Assembly: GCA_964537825.1 (NCBI GenBank) | Contig: CAZIDL010000001.1 | Location: forward strand, 1 to 64,000 | Length of the DNA: 64,000 nucleotides | Reading direction: 5' to 3' | DNA from: CAZIDL01 sp964537825 | GTDB taxonomy: Bacteria; Bacteroidota; Bacteroidia; Flavobacteriales_D; CAYVSK01 | Shown: positions 1 through 8,093 of the stretch, in pieces | Layout: each line of letters opens with the position of its first letter | Numbering within the stretch: the first letter of the stretch is position 1 | Notes under the pieces: generated by a model | Told to the model about the DNA's origin: nothing | The model's input: the letters and a program-made list of their open reading frames with translations, nothing else | Database searches by the model: none | Made by a program: the position numbers and the translations under genes

Positions 1-2
1 AA

Positions 3-92
3 GAACCCGAAGAAGAATTGAAACGGATCGCTCATTCCGAGCTTGAAGACCTGGAAAAAGAGGTCGCTGAAGGACGGAAAGCGAAAACCTGA
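3..92 (+). CDS. C-terminal end of the gene before sdhB, probably succinate dehydrogenase flavoprotein subunit (partial)
   Basis: An open frame runs in from the left edge and stops with TGA at 90-92, 19 bases before the sdhB start. It encodes a very charged 29-residue tail rich in Glu, Lys and Arg. In Bacteroidota the flavoprotein gene sdhA normally lies directly upstream of sdhB, so position suggests SdhA. The tail itself has no diagnostic motif, so the identity is inferred from gene order only. Confidence 0.45.
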   Translation, partial: EPEEELKRIAHSELEDLEKEVAEGRKAKT

Positions 93-111
93 ACCCAAAA
101 TCCCGAAGGCT

Positions 112-873
112 ATGGCCGAACGGACATTCAAGATCTACCGCGGGGATAACGAGCAAGGGGAATTCCAGACCTTCAAGACCGAGGTTGAAGAGGGGATGGT
201 CGTCCTTGACGTGATCCACAAGATCCAAGCGGAGCAGGCGAACGACCTTGCCGTCCGCTGGAATTGCAAGGCCGGTAAATGCGGTTCCTGTAGCATGGAG
301 GTGAATGGAAAACCGAAGCTTGCCTGCATGACCCGGATGAACGAGTATGATCCGGAGGAGGAGATCACGGTCACCCCGGTCAAGACCTTTCCGATCATCA
401 AGGACCTCGTGCCGGACGTTTCCTGGAATTACGAGCAGAACAAGCGGATCGCTCCGTTCACGCCGGATAAGTCCCAAAAGGATGAGAACGGGGATTACAT
501 CATGATGCAGGAGGACGTGGAACGGATCCAGGAATTCCGAAAGTGCATCGAATGCTTCCTCTGCCAGGACGTTTGCCACGTACTCCGGGACCACGATCAA
601 AAGGACAAGTTCGTGGGTCCGCGTTTCATGATCCGCTTGGCCAGCCTCGAGATGCATCCGCTCGACCAGGAGGATCGCATCCCCGAGATCAAGGATGAGT
701 TCGGTTCGGGATTCTGCAACATCACCAAGTGCTGTACGGATGTGTGTCCGGAGGATATCAATATAACGGATAATGGGATCATCCCGCTCAAGGAGCGTGT
801 GGTGGACCGCTATTACGATCCCATTTCCATGCTGATCCGAAAAGTGAAGGGGGAAAAGCCCAACACTGTCTAA
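112..873 (+). CDS. sdhB: Succinate dehydrogenase / fumarate reductase iron-sulfur subunit
   Basis: This subunit passes electrons from the flavoprotein to the membrane quinone in complex II. The 253-residue protein carries all three cluster motifs. The plant-type [2Fe-2S] cysteines are near residues 52, 57, 60 and 72 (CKAGKCGSC, then a later C). The [4Fe-4S] motif CIECFLCQDVC is near 145-155. The [3Fe-4S] cysteines lie in CNITKCCTDVCP. The ATG at 112 was chosen because the frame's earlier TTG at 43 lies inside the upstream gene and would add a 23-residue basic extension. The short gap to the preceding gene suggests one sdh operon. Confidence 0.96.
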   Translation: MAERTFKIYRGDNEQGEFQTFKTEVEEGMVVLDVIHKIQAEQANDLAVRWNCKAGKCGSCSMEVNGKPKLACMTRMNEYDPEEEITVTPVKTFPIIKDLVPDVSWNYEQNKRIAPFTPDKSQKDENGDYIMMQEDVERIQEFRKCIECFLCQDVCHVLRDHDQKDKFVGPRFMIRLASLEMHPLDQEDRIPEIKDEFGSGFCNITKCCTDVCPEDINITDNGIIPLKERVVDRYYDPISMLIRKVKGEKPNTV

Positions 874-892
874 TTAGCCCCTTTCCTTATTT

Positions 893-2182
893 ATGCGCTA
901 CGAGCCTTTGCCCGCGGATCTTTACATCCGCAACCGGAAGAAATTCTGTGAGCGCCTTCCCGCGAAGGCCATGGCCATCTTCCATTCCAACGATCACATG
1001 CCTACGAATGCCGACGGTACCATGCCGTTCCGGCAGAACAACGACCTTCTCTATCTCTCCGGCATCGATCAGGAAGAGAGCATCCTGATCCTCTTTCCCG
1101 ACGCTTTCCACGAAAAACACCGTGAGATCCTTTTTGTGAAGGAGACCAATGAAGAAATAAGGATCTGGGAGGGCGATAAGCTCACCAAAGAGCAAGCTAC
1201 CGAGCTCTCCGGGGTCAGGACCGTCCATTGGAACGATGCGTTCGAAAAGGTTCTCGATATGCTCATGCCGCAAGTACGGACGGTGTATTTGAATTCCAAC
1301 GAACACTTGCGGGCCGAAAAGCTCGTCGAAACCCGGGACGATCGTTACCGGAAGTGGATGATGGAGCATTATCCGCTACATAACTATGAACGGAGTGCAC
1401 CGATCATGCACGATCTGAGGAGCGTAAAAGAAAAGGAGGAGCAGGAGCGGATACGGGAAGCTTGCCATATTACCCATGAAGGCTTTAAAAGGGTTCTTGA
1501 GGCTGCAAAACCCGGCATCAAGGAATATGAGTTGGAGGCGGAAATGATCAGGGAATTCACTCGCCAAGGCTCTAAAGGCTTTCCCTACGAGCCGATCGTT
1601 GCATCCGGGGGTAACGCCTGCGTGCTCCATTATACGGAGAATCACGATACCTGCAACGATGGAGAACTGATCTTGATGGATTTCGGAGCGGAATACGGGA
1701 ACTACGCATCTGATATGACCCGCTGCATACCGGTGAGCGGCCGTTTCACCGAGCGGCAGAAGAACGTTTACAATGCTGTATTAAGGGTTCAGCGGGAAGC
1801 GATGAAATTGTTACGGCCGGGCACCTATTTGGATGATTATCATCGGGAGGTCGGGAAGCTCATGGAAGAGGAATTGATCGGGCTTGGTTTGCTGGACCGC
1901 CAGGATGTTGAGCAGCAGGATCCCGAAGCCCCGCTTTATAAGAAGTTCTTTCCGCATGGGACTTCTCATCACATCGGGTTGGATGTGCACGATGTGGGAT
2001 CTCCGACCATGCCTATTAAGGAAGGAATGGTCTTCACCGTCGAACCCGGCATCTATATCCGGGAAGAGGAGATAGGAGTTCGCTTGGAGAACGATGTGGT
2101 GGTCACCCACGATGGGGTGGACGATCTAATGGGGGACATTCCGATCGAGGTTGAGGCCATCGAAAGTTCGATGGCCCAATAG
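893..2182 (+). CDS. pepP: Xaa-Pro aminopeptidase (M24B family)
   Basis: A dimetal aminopeptidase that removes an N-terminal residue preceding proline; probably cytoplasmic, since no signal peptide is seen. The 429-residue protein has the aminopeptidase P N-terminal domain (about 1-150) and a C-terminal pita-bread domain. Expected metal ligands are visible: Asp in LILMDFGAEY and SDMTR, His in the HGTSHHIGLDVHD stretch, Glu in FTVEPGIYI and Glu in RLENDVVV. It begins 19 nt after sdhB on the same strand and may be read from the sdh transcript. It ends 9 nt short of a convergent small gene. Confidence 0.93.
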   Translation: MRYEPLPADLYIRNRKKFCERLPAKAMAIFHSNDHMPTNADGTMPFRQNNDLLYLSGIDQEESILILFPDAFHEKHREILFVKETNEEIRIWEGDKLTKEQATELSGVRTVHWNDAFEKVLDMLMPQVRTVYLNSNEHLRAEKLVETRDDRYRKWMMEHYPLHNYERSAPIMHDLRSVKEKEEQERIREACHITHEGFKRVLEAAKPGIKEYELEAEMIREFTRQGSKGFPYEPIVASGGNACVLHYTENHDTCNDGELILMDFGAEYGNYASDMTRCIPVSGRFTERQKNVYNAVLRVQREAMKLLRPGTYLDDYHREVGKLMEEELIGLGLLDRQDVEQQDPEAPLYKKFFPHGTSHHIGLDVHDVGSPTMPIKEGMVFTVEPGIYIREEEIGVRLENDVVVTHDGVDDLMGDIPIEVEAIESSMAQ

Positions 2183-2191
2183 AGGGCTTTA

Positions 2192-2437
2192 TCACCTCTC
2201 ATCCAAATTCAACTTCCTTTTCACCACATTATCTCCGTCCAGTATCAGAAAGAGGTATTGGTCCTTTTGAAGGTCGGAAATATCGATCCGGGCGCCATCC
2301 GTTGCTAACTCGCCGGTCTTGATGACCGAGCCATCGATATCGCAAATGTCATAAAGCGAGCGTTGGCTCTTGGGTTGGTACCAAACCCGAAGCACCTGAT
2401 CATCCAGATCGGTCCTGATGCAAAGATCCTCTTCCAT
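2192..2437 (-). CDS. Stand-alone small protein resembling a T9SS type A sorting domain
   Basis: An 81-residue protein with no signal peptide or membrane segment. Its second half reads like the C-terminal sorting domain of T9SS cargo: an IDGSVIKTGEL strand, then ARIDISDL, then a terminal VVKRKLNL. In cargo this domain follows a signal peptide and a large passenger; here nothing precedes it, and an in-frame stop lies 9-12 nt upstream of the ATG. It could be a cytoplasmic protein built on the sorting-domain fold or the last relic of a lost cargo gene. The frame is intact and the start is ATG. I do not recognise a function. Confidence 0.7.
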   Translation of the reverse strand: MEEDLCIRTDLDDQVLRVWYQPKSQRSLYDICDIDGSVIKTGELATDGARIDISDLQKDQYLFLILDGDNVVKRKLNLDER

Positions 2438-2683
2438 AGATGCTGGTCATCTCCCGGTCAGATCGATTTACGAGTTAAAAGACCGTGTAAATTCAGCGAA
2501 AATATCGAAATTCCTTCATTTATGCGGTTCAGATCATCTGTTATATCCACAATACGTGATCAAAGAACGCAAGTTGCTCAACGATCGATCCGATTAGCCG
2601 AAAAGGGATTCTGAGAGGACGGAAGGGGCATTAAAAAAGATGGATGATGTTTTAGAAAAGACGGGCCTTGTTCTCGATCCGGT
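2438..2683. other. Intergenic region without a recognised gene
   Basis: About 245 nt between two minus-strand genes, somewhat AT-richer than its surroundings. No coding frame, tRNA or strong hairpin is evident. The promoter of the stand-alone sorting-domain gene should lie here, but I could not identify a good TAnnTTTG element. Confidence 0.4.
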
Positions 2684-3085
2684 TCAATCCGGATCCCAGA
2701 TCCCTTTTTGAAGGATCTCGATCAGGTTCCCTGCAGGATCACGGAAGTAAAAGGATTCCTTTTCTCCTTTCTTCCAGGATTGAACCTGTTCAATACGGAC
2801 CCCTTGCTTAGCCATTTCGGTCTTCCAGTTTTCATAGTCCGTATCGTCATCTGCTTCAAAAGCAAGATGGAGCTGCCCTCTTCCGGAATGAGGTGGTGGT
2901 TCTTCCTTCTGGCCCGATCGGTCCGGATCAAAACAGAGCAGGACGTTATTCCCCGCCCGGAAAAAAACGAGCTCTTCCGGTATATGAGCGATGACCGGTA
3001 GGCCGAGCACGCCCTCGTAAAAGCTGCGCATTCCGTCGAGGTCTTTGGCGTAGAGGCAGCTTTCTTTTAGCTGGAGGGAAGCCAT
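2684..3085 (-). CDS. VOC (glyoxalase/bleomycin-resistance) family protein
   Basis: A single-domain vicinal oxygen chelate protein of 133 residues, a superfamily of metal-dependent lyases, isomerases, dioxygenases and antibiotic-binding proteins. Visible features are the two beta-alpha-beta modules (SCLYAKDLDGMRSFYEGVLG; then YENWKTEMAKQGV), the module His in QLHLAFEAD and the final FRDPAGNLIEI strand whose Glu is the usual metal ligand. The substrate cannot be predicted. The start is the ATG at 3085: the TTG nine bases upstream overlaps the -7 promoter element at 3092-3099. Confidence 0.85.
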   Translation of the reverse strand: MASLQLKESCLYAKDLDGMRSFYEGVLGLPVIAHIPEELVFFRAGNNVLLCFDPDRSGQKEEPPPHSGRGQLHLAFEADDDTDYENWKTEMAKQGVRIEQVQSWKKGEKESFYFRDPAGNLIEILQKGIWDPD

Positions 3086-3091
3086 CTTATT

Positions 3092-3099
3092 CAAAGGTA
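3092..3099 (-). promoter_or_regulatory. -7 promoter element TACCTTTG of the VOC gene
   Basis: Matches the Bacteroidota sigma-70 -7 consensus TAnnTTTG on the minus strand. Only six bases separate it from the ATG at 3085, so the mRNA should have essentially no leader. It rules out the upstream TTG as the start. Confidence 0.6.
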
Positions 3100-3128
3100 G
3101 GGAAGCCGGTCCGCATAAAAGAGCTTCG

Positions 3129-3136
3129 TAAATTCG
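3129..3136 (+). promoter_or_regulatory. -7 promoter element TAAATTCG of the SDR gene
   Basis: Matches TAnnTTyG, 18 nt upstream of the ATG at 3155. It lies about 30 nt from the divergent VOC promoter, so the two genes share a compact divergent control region. Confidence 0.5.
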
Positions 3137-3154
3137 ATTTCAAAAGCGCCAATT

Positions 3155-3844
3155 ATGAGCATCAAAGGATCCGTAGCTGTCGTTACCGGTGTCAGTAGAG
3201 GAATCGGGAAAGCTAGCGTAGAGCAAATGTTGGAACAAGGGTGCAAAGTTGCCGGATGGGGAAGGAGTGAACCCGATATCGATGATCCCAACTTTCATTT
3301 TGTGGAGACCGACGTCCGGAAGGAGGAAGCTGTTGATCGTGCAGCTGAGGTCACGGAAAAGGCCTTCGGCAAGCCGGACCTCCTCGTTAACAATGCCGGC
3401 CTGGGTAAAGATTCGGCGATCGAAGAGATGCGTTCAGAGGATTGGCATCAGATGTTCGATACGAACGTCCACGGTCTCTTTTACTGCACCCGTCGGCTCG
3501 TGCCGGGAATGAAAGAAAAGGGTCAGGGGCATATCATCAATGTGGCCTCCCTTGCAGGAAAGAACGGCATCGAGCGGATGGCCGGATATTGTGCGACCAA
3601 GCACGCTGTTGTTGGGATCTCCGCTTCGCTCTTTAAGGAGCTCCGCCACGATGGTATCAAAGTGACCTGCGTTCTTCCGGGTTCTACGAACACCGGCTTC
3701 TTCGATAACATCGAGGGGGGAGAACCACATTCCCATATGATGCGTCCGGATGATATCGCGGATTCCATCATCGACGCGATCGATACCCATTCGAATTATC
3801 TTTTGAACGAGTTGGAAGTCCGCCCTTTGAAGCCAAAGGGCTGA
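3155..3844 (+). CDS. SDR family NAD(P)-dependent oxidoreductase
   Basis: A classical short-chain dehydrogenase of 229 residues. The nucleotide-binding motif TGVSRGIG is near residue 11, the structural motif NNAG near 81, the catalytic Ser in NVASLAGKNG near 134 and the YxxxK pair in YCATK near 147. The substrate is unknown. Many Bacteroidota carry such genes annotated as 3-oxoacyl-ACP reductase-like, but nothing nearby points to fatty-acid synthesis. It is transcribed divergently from the VOC gene. Confidence 0.88.
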   Translation: MSIKGSVAVVTGVSRGIGKASVEQMLEQGCKVAGWGRSEPDIDDPNFHFVETDVRKEEAVDRAAEVTEKAFGKPDLLVNNAGLGKDSAIEEMRSEDWHQMFDTNVHGLFYCTRRLVPGMKEKGQGHIINVASLAGKNGIERMAGYCATKHAVVGISASLFKELRHDGIKVTCVLPGSTNTGFFDNIEGGEPHSHMMRPDDIADSIIDAIDTHSNYLLNELEVRPLKPKG

Positions 3845-3903
3845 TCTCTTAACGATCGCTCTGAATTTTCCACCGCGTCCTACCATCGGCGATGGAGTGG
3901 GGC

Positions 3904-3911
3904 TAGATTTG
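3904..3911 (+). promoter_or_regulatory. -7 promoter element TAGATTTG of recJ
   Basis: An exact TAnnTTTG match 19 nt upstream of the recJ ATG at 3931. Confidence 0.55.
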
Positions 3912-3930
3912 GGAAGAGAGCTCCACTTCT

Positions 3931-5736
3931 ATGTCAACCGAGCCTGCAGCAAAAAGATGGGTGCTCGCTCCCCAACCAGATGAGGATGAGGTGGAGCGAT
4001 TGCGATCGCATTTGAAAAAGGACGGCAAGGCCCTTAGCGCTCCTTTGGCCCGACTGCTTCTCCAACGAGGGATCGATGAGCATAGGGTCCGTCCCTTTTT
4101 CCTCCCTTCGCTTGACCAGTTGCATGATCCCTTTTCCATGAAGGACATGGATAAAGCTGTGGAGCGTCTGACCGAAACGGTCTTTGGCAAGGAGCGCATC
4201 ATGGTGCTCGGCGATTACGATGTAGATGGGACCACCGCGGTAGCTATGGTCGCGGACTTCCTTCGATGGCTGGGTAAGAGCCCATTGCTCCATATCCCCG
4301 ATCGCTATGAAGAAGGGTACGGTATTTCGCTGCAAGCGGTAGAGCGGGCTCGTCAGGAAGAGGTCGGCCTCGTCATCGCTCTTGATTGTGGGATCAAGGG
4401 ACACGAAGCCATCGGACGTGCTCGCGATATGGGGATCGACTTCATCGTGTGCGACCACCATCGGCCTGATGAAGAATTGCCACCTGCCGGGGCTATCCTT
4501 GATCCGCAGCGCTCGGATGACGCCTATTCTTTTAAAGGGTTGAGCGGCTGCGGAGTGGCTTATAAGCTCTTGGAGGCTTTCTGTTCTCAGCATGAGTTGG
4601 GAAATGAAAAACTTTACGAGTATTTTGACCTGTTGGCCATCAGCATCGCGGCCGATATCGTTCCGGTCACCGACGAGAACAGGGTCTTATCCCACTTCGG
4701 ACTTCGCCGTATCGAAACAGACCCAAGACCTGGCATTCGCGAGTTAAAGGATCGCGCAGGACTGGATGGGCGTCCCGTGGATGTGACCGATCTCGTTTTC
4801 ACCATCGGACCCCGCATCAATGCCGCTGGACGAATGGCCCATGGTCTTCGTGCGGTGGAGCTCCTGAGCGCTGAGGAAGGGAACACCGTAGAGGGGGGAG
4901 GGCTTTTGGACGGACAGAACCAGGAAAGAAGGGAAATGGACCAGCGCATCACGCGCGAAGCCCTCCGCCGGATAAAAGAGTTACCCGAGGAGGGGACTGC
5001 TTTTACGACCGTGGTACACGACCCGGATTGGCACAAAGGAGTGATCGGTATCGTAGCCTCGCGATTGCTCGAGCATTACCACCGTCCAACGATCGTCCTG
5101 AGCGGTTCAGGTGATGAGGTGACCGGCTCCGCCCGATCGGTGAAAGGGTTCGATATTCACGAAGCCCTCCAGGCTTGCTCCCAGCATCTTCTACGTTTCG
5201 GAGGGCATCGATATGCTGCAGGGTTGACCCTTCACGAAAAGGACCTTCCTGCTTTTAGAGATGCTTTCGAGCAGGAAGTCGCAAGGCGTATCATACCCGA
5301 AGCGCTCATCCCGGAGTTCATAGCGGATATCGAACTTCCGTTCAAACGCATCCATCCCCGCTTTTTTCGAACCCTCCAACGCTTTGGCCCCTTCGGGCCT
5401 GGGAACATGAAACCGCTCTTCCTTACCCGTGGGGTGTTCGCTGAATCTGTAAAGGGTGTAGGGAAGAATAAAGCCCACCTTAAGCTTCAACTCTATCAGG
5501 ACGGGGATCCGGCCAGTCGATTCCCGGCCATCGCCTTTGGTCTCGGTTCCCTTTACCCCCGCATACTCGAAGGAGAGCCCTTCCATGTTCTCTATCACCT
5601 CGAAATGAATGCGTATAGAGGTCAGCGCAGCATTCAACTTCGCGTCAAGGACATTAAGTTCGGGGAAGCATCCGAGGTTCTGACCGAATCCTCCTCCCAT
5701 AAGGAAAAGGCCGTCGCCCCATCCGAAGGTCACTGA
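3931..5736 (+). CDS. recJ: Single-stranded-DNA-specific exonuclease RecJ
   Basis: A 5'-to-3' single-strand DNA exonuclease acting in recombinational and mismatch repair. At 601 residues it is of usual length. DHH-phosphoesterase motifs are present: VLGDYDVDGTTA near residue 92, ALDCGIKG and VCDHHRP near 150-175. The DHHA1 domain follows (GRINAAGRMAHG-type region near 290 and the GSARSVKGFDIHEAL stretch with GGHRYAAG), then an OB-fold C-terminus. It overlaps the 3' end of the convergent membrane-protein gene by 7 nt. Confidence 0.95.
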   Translation: MSTEPAAKRWVLAPQPDEDEVERLRSHLKKDGKALSAPLARLLLQRGIDEHRVRPFFLPSLDQLHDPFSMKDMDKAVERLTETVFGKERIMVLGDYDVDGTTAVAMVADFLRWLGKSPLLHIPDRYEEGYGISLQAVERARQEEVGLVIALDCGIKGHEAIGRARDMGIDFIVCDHHRPDEELPPAGAILDPQRSDDAYSFKGLSGCGVAYKLLEAFCSQHELGNEKLYEYFDLLAISIAADIVPVTDENRVLSHFGLRRIETDPRPGIRELKDRAGLDGRPVDVTDLVFTIGPRINAAGRMAHGLRAVELLSAEEGNTVEGGGLLDGQNQERREMDQRITREALRRIKELPEEGTAFTTVVHDPDWHKGVIGIVASRLLEHYHRPTIVLSGSGDEVTGSARSVKGFDIHEALQACSQHLLRFGGHRYAAGLTLHEKDLPAFRDAFEQEVARRIIPEALIPEFIADIELPFKRIHPRFFRTLQRFGPFGPGNMKPLFLTRGVFAESVKGVGKNKAHLKLQLYQDGDPASRFPAIAFGLGSLYPRILEGEPFHVLYHLEMNAYRGQRSIQLRVKDIKFGEASEVLTESSSHKEKAVAPSEGH

Positions 5737-7583
5737 GCCTTTCCTTTCCCTTCTTTGTAGTGCTTCTGGATCCATACCCGGTCCAGAAGAAGCTTCACCT
5801 TTCCTTCGTCCCACACGTAAACCCTTAATAGGTCCGAAGGGGTCCTTACACGGGGAGTCATGTAATCCATCCTTAAATGATGGACGCTTCCTTTACTGCC
5901 CTTCTTGAGGGTCTCTGTTCGATACTTGTAATTCTTCCCCTGGTATTTGAAGGTCGTCACCAAGTGTACCCTCCCTTTCGGAGCTTCTAAAAGGCGGAAT
6001 CGAGCATGGATGCTGAGCCAGGCGAATCGTTCGTCCGTGATATCCTTGAAAGGCATCTTTATAGCGGGTGAGTAGATCTGCTCCGGCCCCATTGGGAATT
6101 TTCCATTTCCTTGCCACTCCTCGGGCAGTTCTTCGTTTTCTGGAGCTCGATGATCCCGGAACCTTTGTTCCGCAAGGAGTTCTTTTTCTTCCCGATAAGC
6201 TGCTGGCATGGTCTCGTCCGTCTTGAAAGGCCTTTTCACAAGGAGGAGGTCTTTCCATTCCTCTTTGGTCTCGGTCTGACCGGCTATCTTGAGGTAATAG
6301 GAAAAGGTCATCCGTGTTGGATGGATGATGCCTTGATGGAATTGCCAGGTGTGGAAAAGGTTGATCGAGACCAATAGAAGAAGAAGTGCTGAACCTGCCC
6401 ATTTAACAGGTCGATGGGCTCGGGACCAGCGTTCCAGGAGCGCTCCGAACGGTAAAGCGAGCAGCACGTAGGTCTCCAGCATCGCACGTTGACTGTAGTC
6501 CCCACCCGCATACCACCAACAAGACCAAGAGGATACGAGGTAAAGATGGACCAGGAAATAGATGAGGATGGCTCCCAGGACCCCTTTTCGTTCCCCTTTC
6601 TCCTTCCAGTAGAAAAAGCCGACCAAAAAGAGGATAGCGAGCGGGGTGTAGATCAGCCATCCTTTCCGGAAGCTGAAGAGGAATTGGAGGGTGTAAGGAG
6701 CTAGAAAGTCGAAGCCTACGCTGGGATCTTGATAGCTGTAGAAGATCCAGGCGCCTGCATAAACTTTCCAGTAGAGCATTTGAGCAAAGCCTGGCAAAAA
6801 GGTCCCGAATATTAATAATGCAAGGTGTGCTCCCTTCTTGCTCAGGACCTCCTTCAATTTCCTCTCCATCGAGCGGATCCCGGTAACACCCCAGAAAAGA
6901 GGCACCAGGAAGACCAAAAGGGTCGAAGGCCTTGAAATGACCATCATTCCGCCGAGCAAGCCGATAGCAAAGGCAAGGCTCTTCTTTGGTGCTCGGTGCC
7001 ATTCATGAGTAGCCCAGCAGAAGATGGCAAAAAGGGTGAAGATGTGGTTGTGCGGCATCGCACTGCCTGAGGTCGTTAAGTGGAGGTAATTGGTGCCAAG
7101 CCCGACCAATAAGATGAGCGCGGCTACGAGGCGGTCCGAAAAGAAATGCTTGAGAAAGCGTCTGAAGAAGTAAAGGCCGAGTAGTGCATAGACCAAACCT
7201 CCGTAGCCGATGCAGTATTGGTAAGGAGGGGAAAGGCCATCCGCAGGATAGGAACTGAGAAGGGCGATCCCGTGGGCCAGGAAGAAGAATGGGGAATAGA
7301 TCAAAGCCCACCCCATCGGATATCGCATGACCTTATCACCCGCGTCATTGGTGGTGACCTGATAGAAAGTCTCTGTGGTACGGTATTTTTCGATCAGCCC
7401 TTGGTAGACCTCTTCCTTTTCCATTTCGAGGTCTTCGTAGATGAAGCTTGCTGGTAGGTAGAGGTAATAACCGAAGACATCCCAAGTGAGGACGCGATCC
7501 GGTGGATGATGGGTACGTTCCCCTAAAAGGACCACCCCCAAAAGGAGAACGGCGAGTGCGGAAAGCGATATCCTTCGTAGCAA
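5730..7583 (-). CDS. Polytopic membrane protein, GT-C glycosyltransferase-like
   Basis: A 617-residue integral membrane protein with about ten or more hydrophobic segments in the first 430 residues and a soluble C-terminal domain of about 180 residues. After the first membrane segment comes an acidic motif DVFGYYLYLP, as in GT-C transferases, where an Asp in the first loop is catalytic. That makes a lipid-linked sugar transferase (GT39/ArnT-like) plausible but unproven. No ATG is available near the N-terminus: the first codon is TTG at 7583, directly followed by a good signal-anchor sequence. It lies 50 nt downstream of vsr. Confidence 0.6.
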   Translation of the reverse strand: MLRRISLSALAVLLLGVVLLGERTHHPPDRVLTWDVFGYYLYLPASFIYEDLEMEKEEVYQGLIEKYRTTETFYQVTTNDAGDKVMRYPMGWALIYSPFFFLAHGIALLSSYPADGLSPPYQYCIGYGGLVYALLGLYFFRRFLKHFFSDRLVAALILLVGLGTNYLHLTTSGSAMPHNHIFTLFAIFCWATHEWHRAPKKSLAFAIGLLGGMMVISRPSTLLVFLVPLFWGVTGIRSMERKLKEVLSKKGAHLALLIFGTFLPGFAQMLYWKVYAGAWIFYSYQDPSVGFDFLAPYTLQFLFSFRKGWLIYTPLAILFLVGFFYWKEKGERKGVLGAILIYFLVHLYLVSSWSCWWYAGGDYSQRAMLETYVLLALPFGALLERWSRAHRPVKWAGSALLLLLVSINLFHTWQFHQGIIHPTRMTFSYYLKIAGQTETKEEWKDLLLVKRPFKTDETMPAAYREEKELLAEQRFRDHRAPENEELPEEWQGNGKFPMGPEQIYSPAIKMPFKDITDERFAWLSIHARFRLLEAPKGRVHLVTTFKYQGKNYKYRTETLKKGSKGSVHHLRMDYMTPRVRTPSDLLRVYVWDEGKVKLLLDRVWIQKHYKEGKGKAQ

Positions 7584-7633
7584 AGAAGAAAGGTTAGAGG
7601 GTTCAGGCCTTTAGGGTGCTGTTTTTCTTGCTT

Positions 7634-8092
7634 TCATGATAGCGCTTGATAGCTCCTCCGGACTTCTTCCACCATCTCTTCCATCCGCTTCTTGATCTGA
7701 CATTCCCAGATGGTTAGGACGGTCCATCCCTCCGCTTCCAGGGCTTTTCGCTTCCTTTCGTCCCGTTCTACGTTCTTCCTGAACTTTTCTTCCCAGAATT
7801 CGGAATGGCTCTTTGGCGTTGAAGGCTTGCAGTAGGGGCAACGGTGCCAATAACAACCGTGGACGAAGATCGCCAGCTTCCTTCCTGGAAATGCGATGTC
7901 CGGTTTCCCTGGCGCTTTTTTATAGTGAAGCCTGTATCCCTTCATCCCCGCATGCCACAACGCCTTTCGAAAGCGGACCTCCGGCTTCGTGTTCTTCCCG
8001 CGTATCCGGCTCATCGTGTAGGCCGTCCGTTCGTTCACGGGAAGAGGAGCTCGGCCATCCCGTGTGTAAGTCCTTTTCTTTTGCTTGCTCAA
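7634..8092 (-). CDS. vsr: Very short patch repair (Vsr) DNA mismatch endonuclease
   Basis: A mismatch-specific nicking endonuclease that repairs T:G mispairs left by deamination of 5-methylcytosine. The 152-residue protein has the family core: TAYTMSRIRGKNTKPE near the N-terminus, the catalytic-Asp region GKPDIAF, and the zinc and active-site stretch FVHGCYWHRCPYC, followed by FWEEKFRKNVERD and the final LTIWECQIK strand. Vsr genes usually sit beside a C5-cytosine methyltransferase. Here the gene instead follows dnaG with a 1-nt gap, and no methyltransferase is seen in the window. Confidence 0.93.
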   Translation of the reverse strand: MSKQKKRTYTRDGRAPLPVNERTAYTMSRIRGKNTKPEVRFRKALWHAGMKGYRLHYKKAPGKPDIAFPGRKLAIFVHGCYWHRCPYCKPSTPKSHSEFWEEKFRKNVERDERKRKALEAEGWTVLTIWECQIKKRMEEMVEEVRRSYQALS

Positions 8093-8093
8093 C

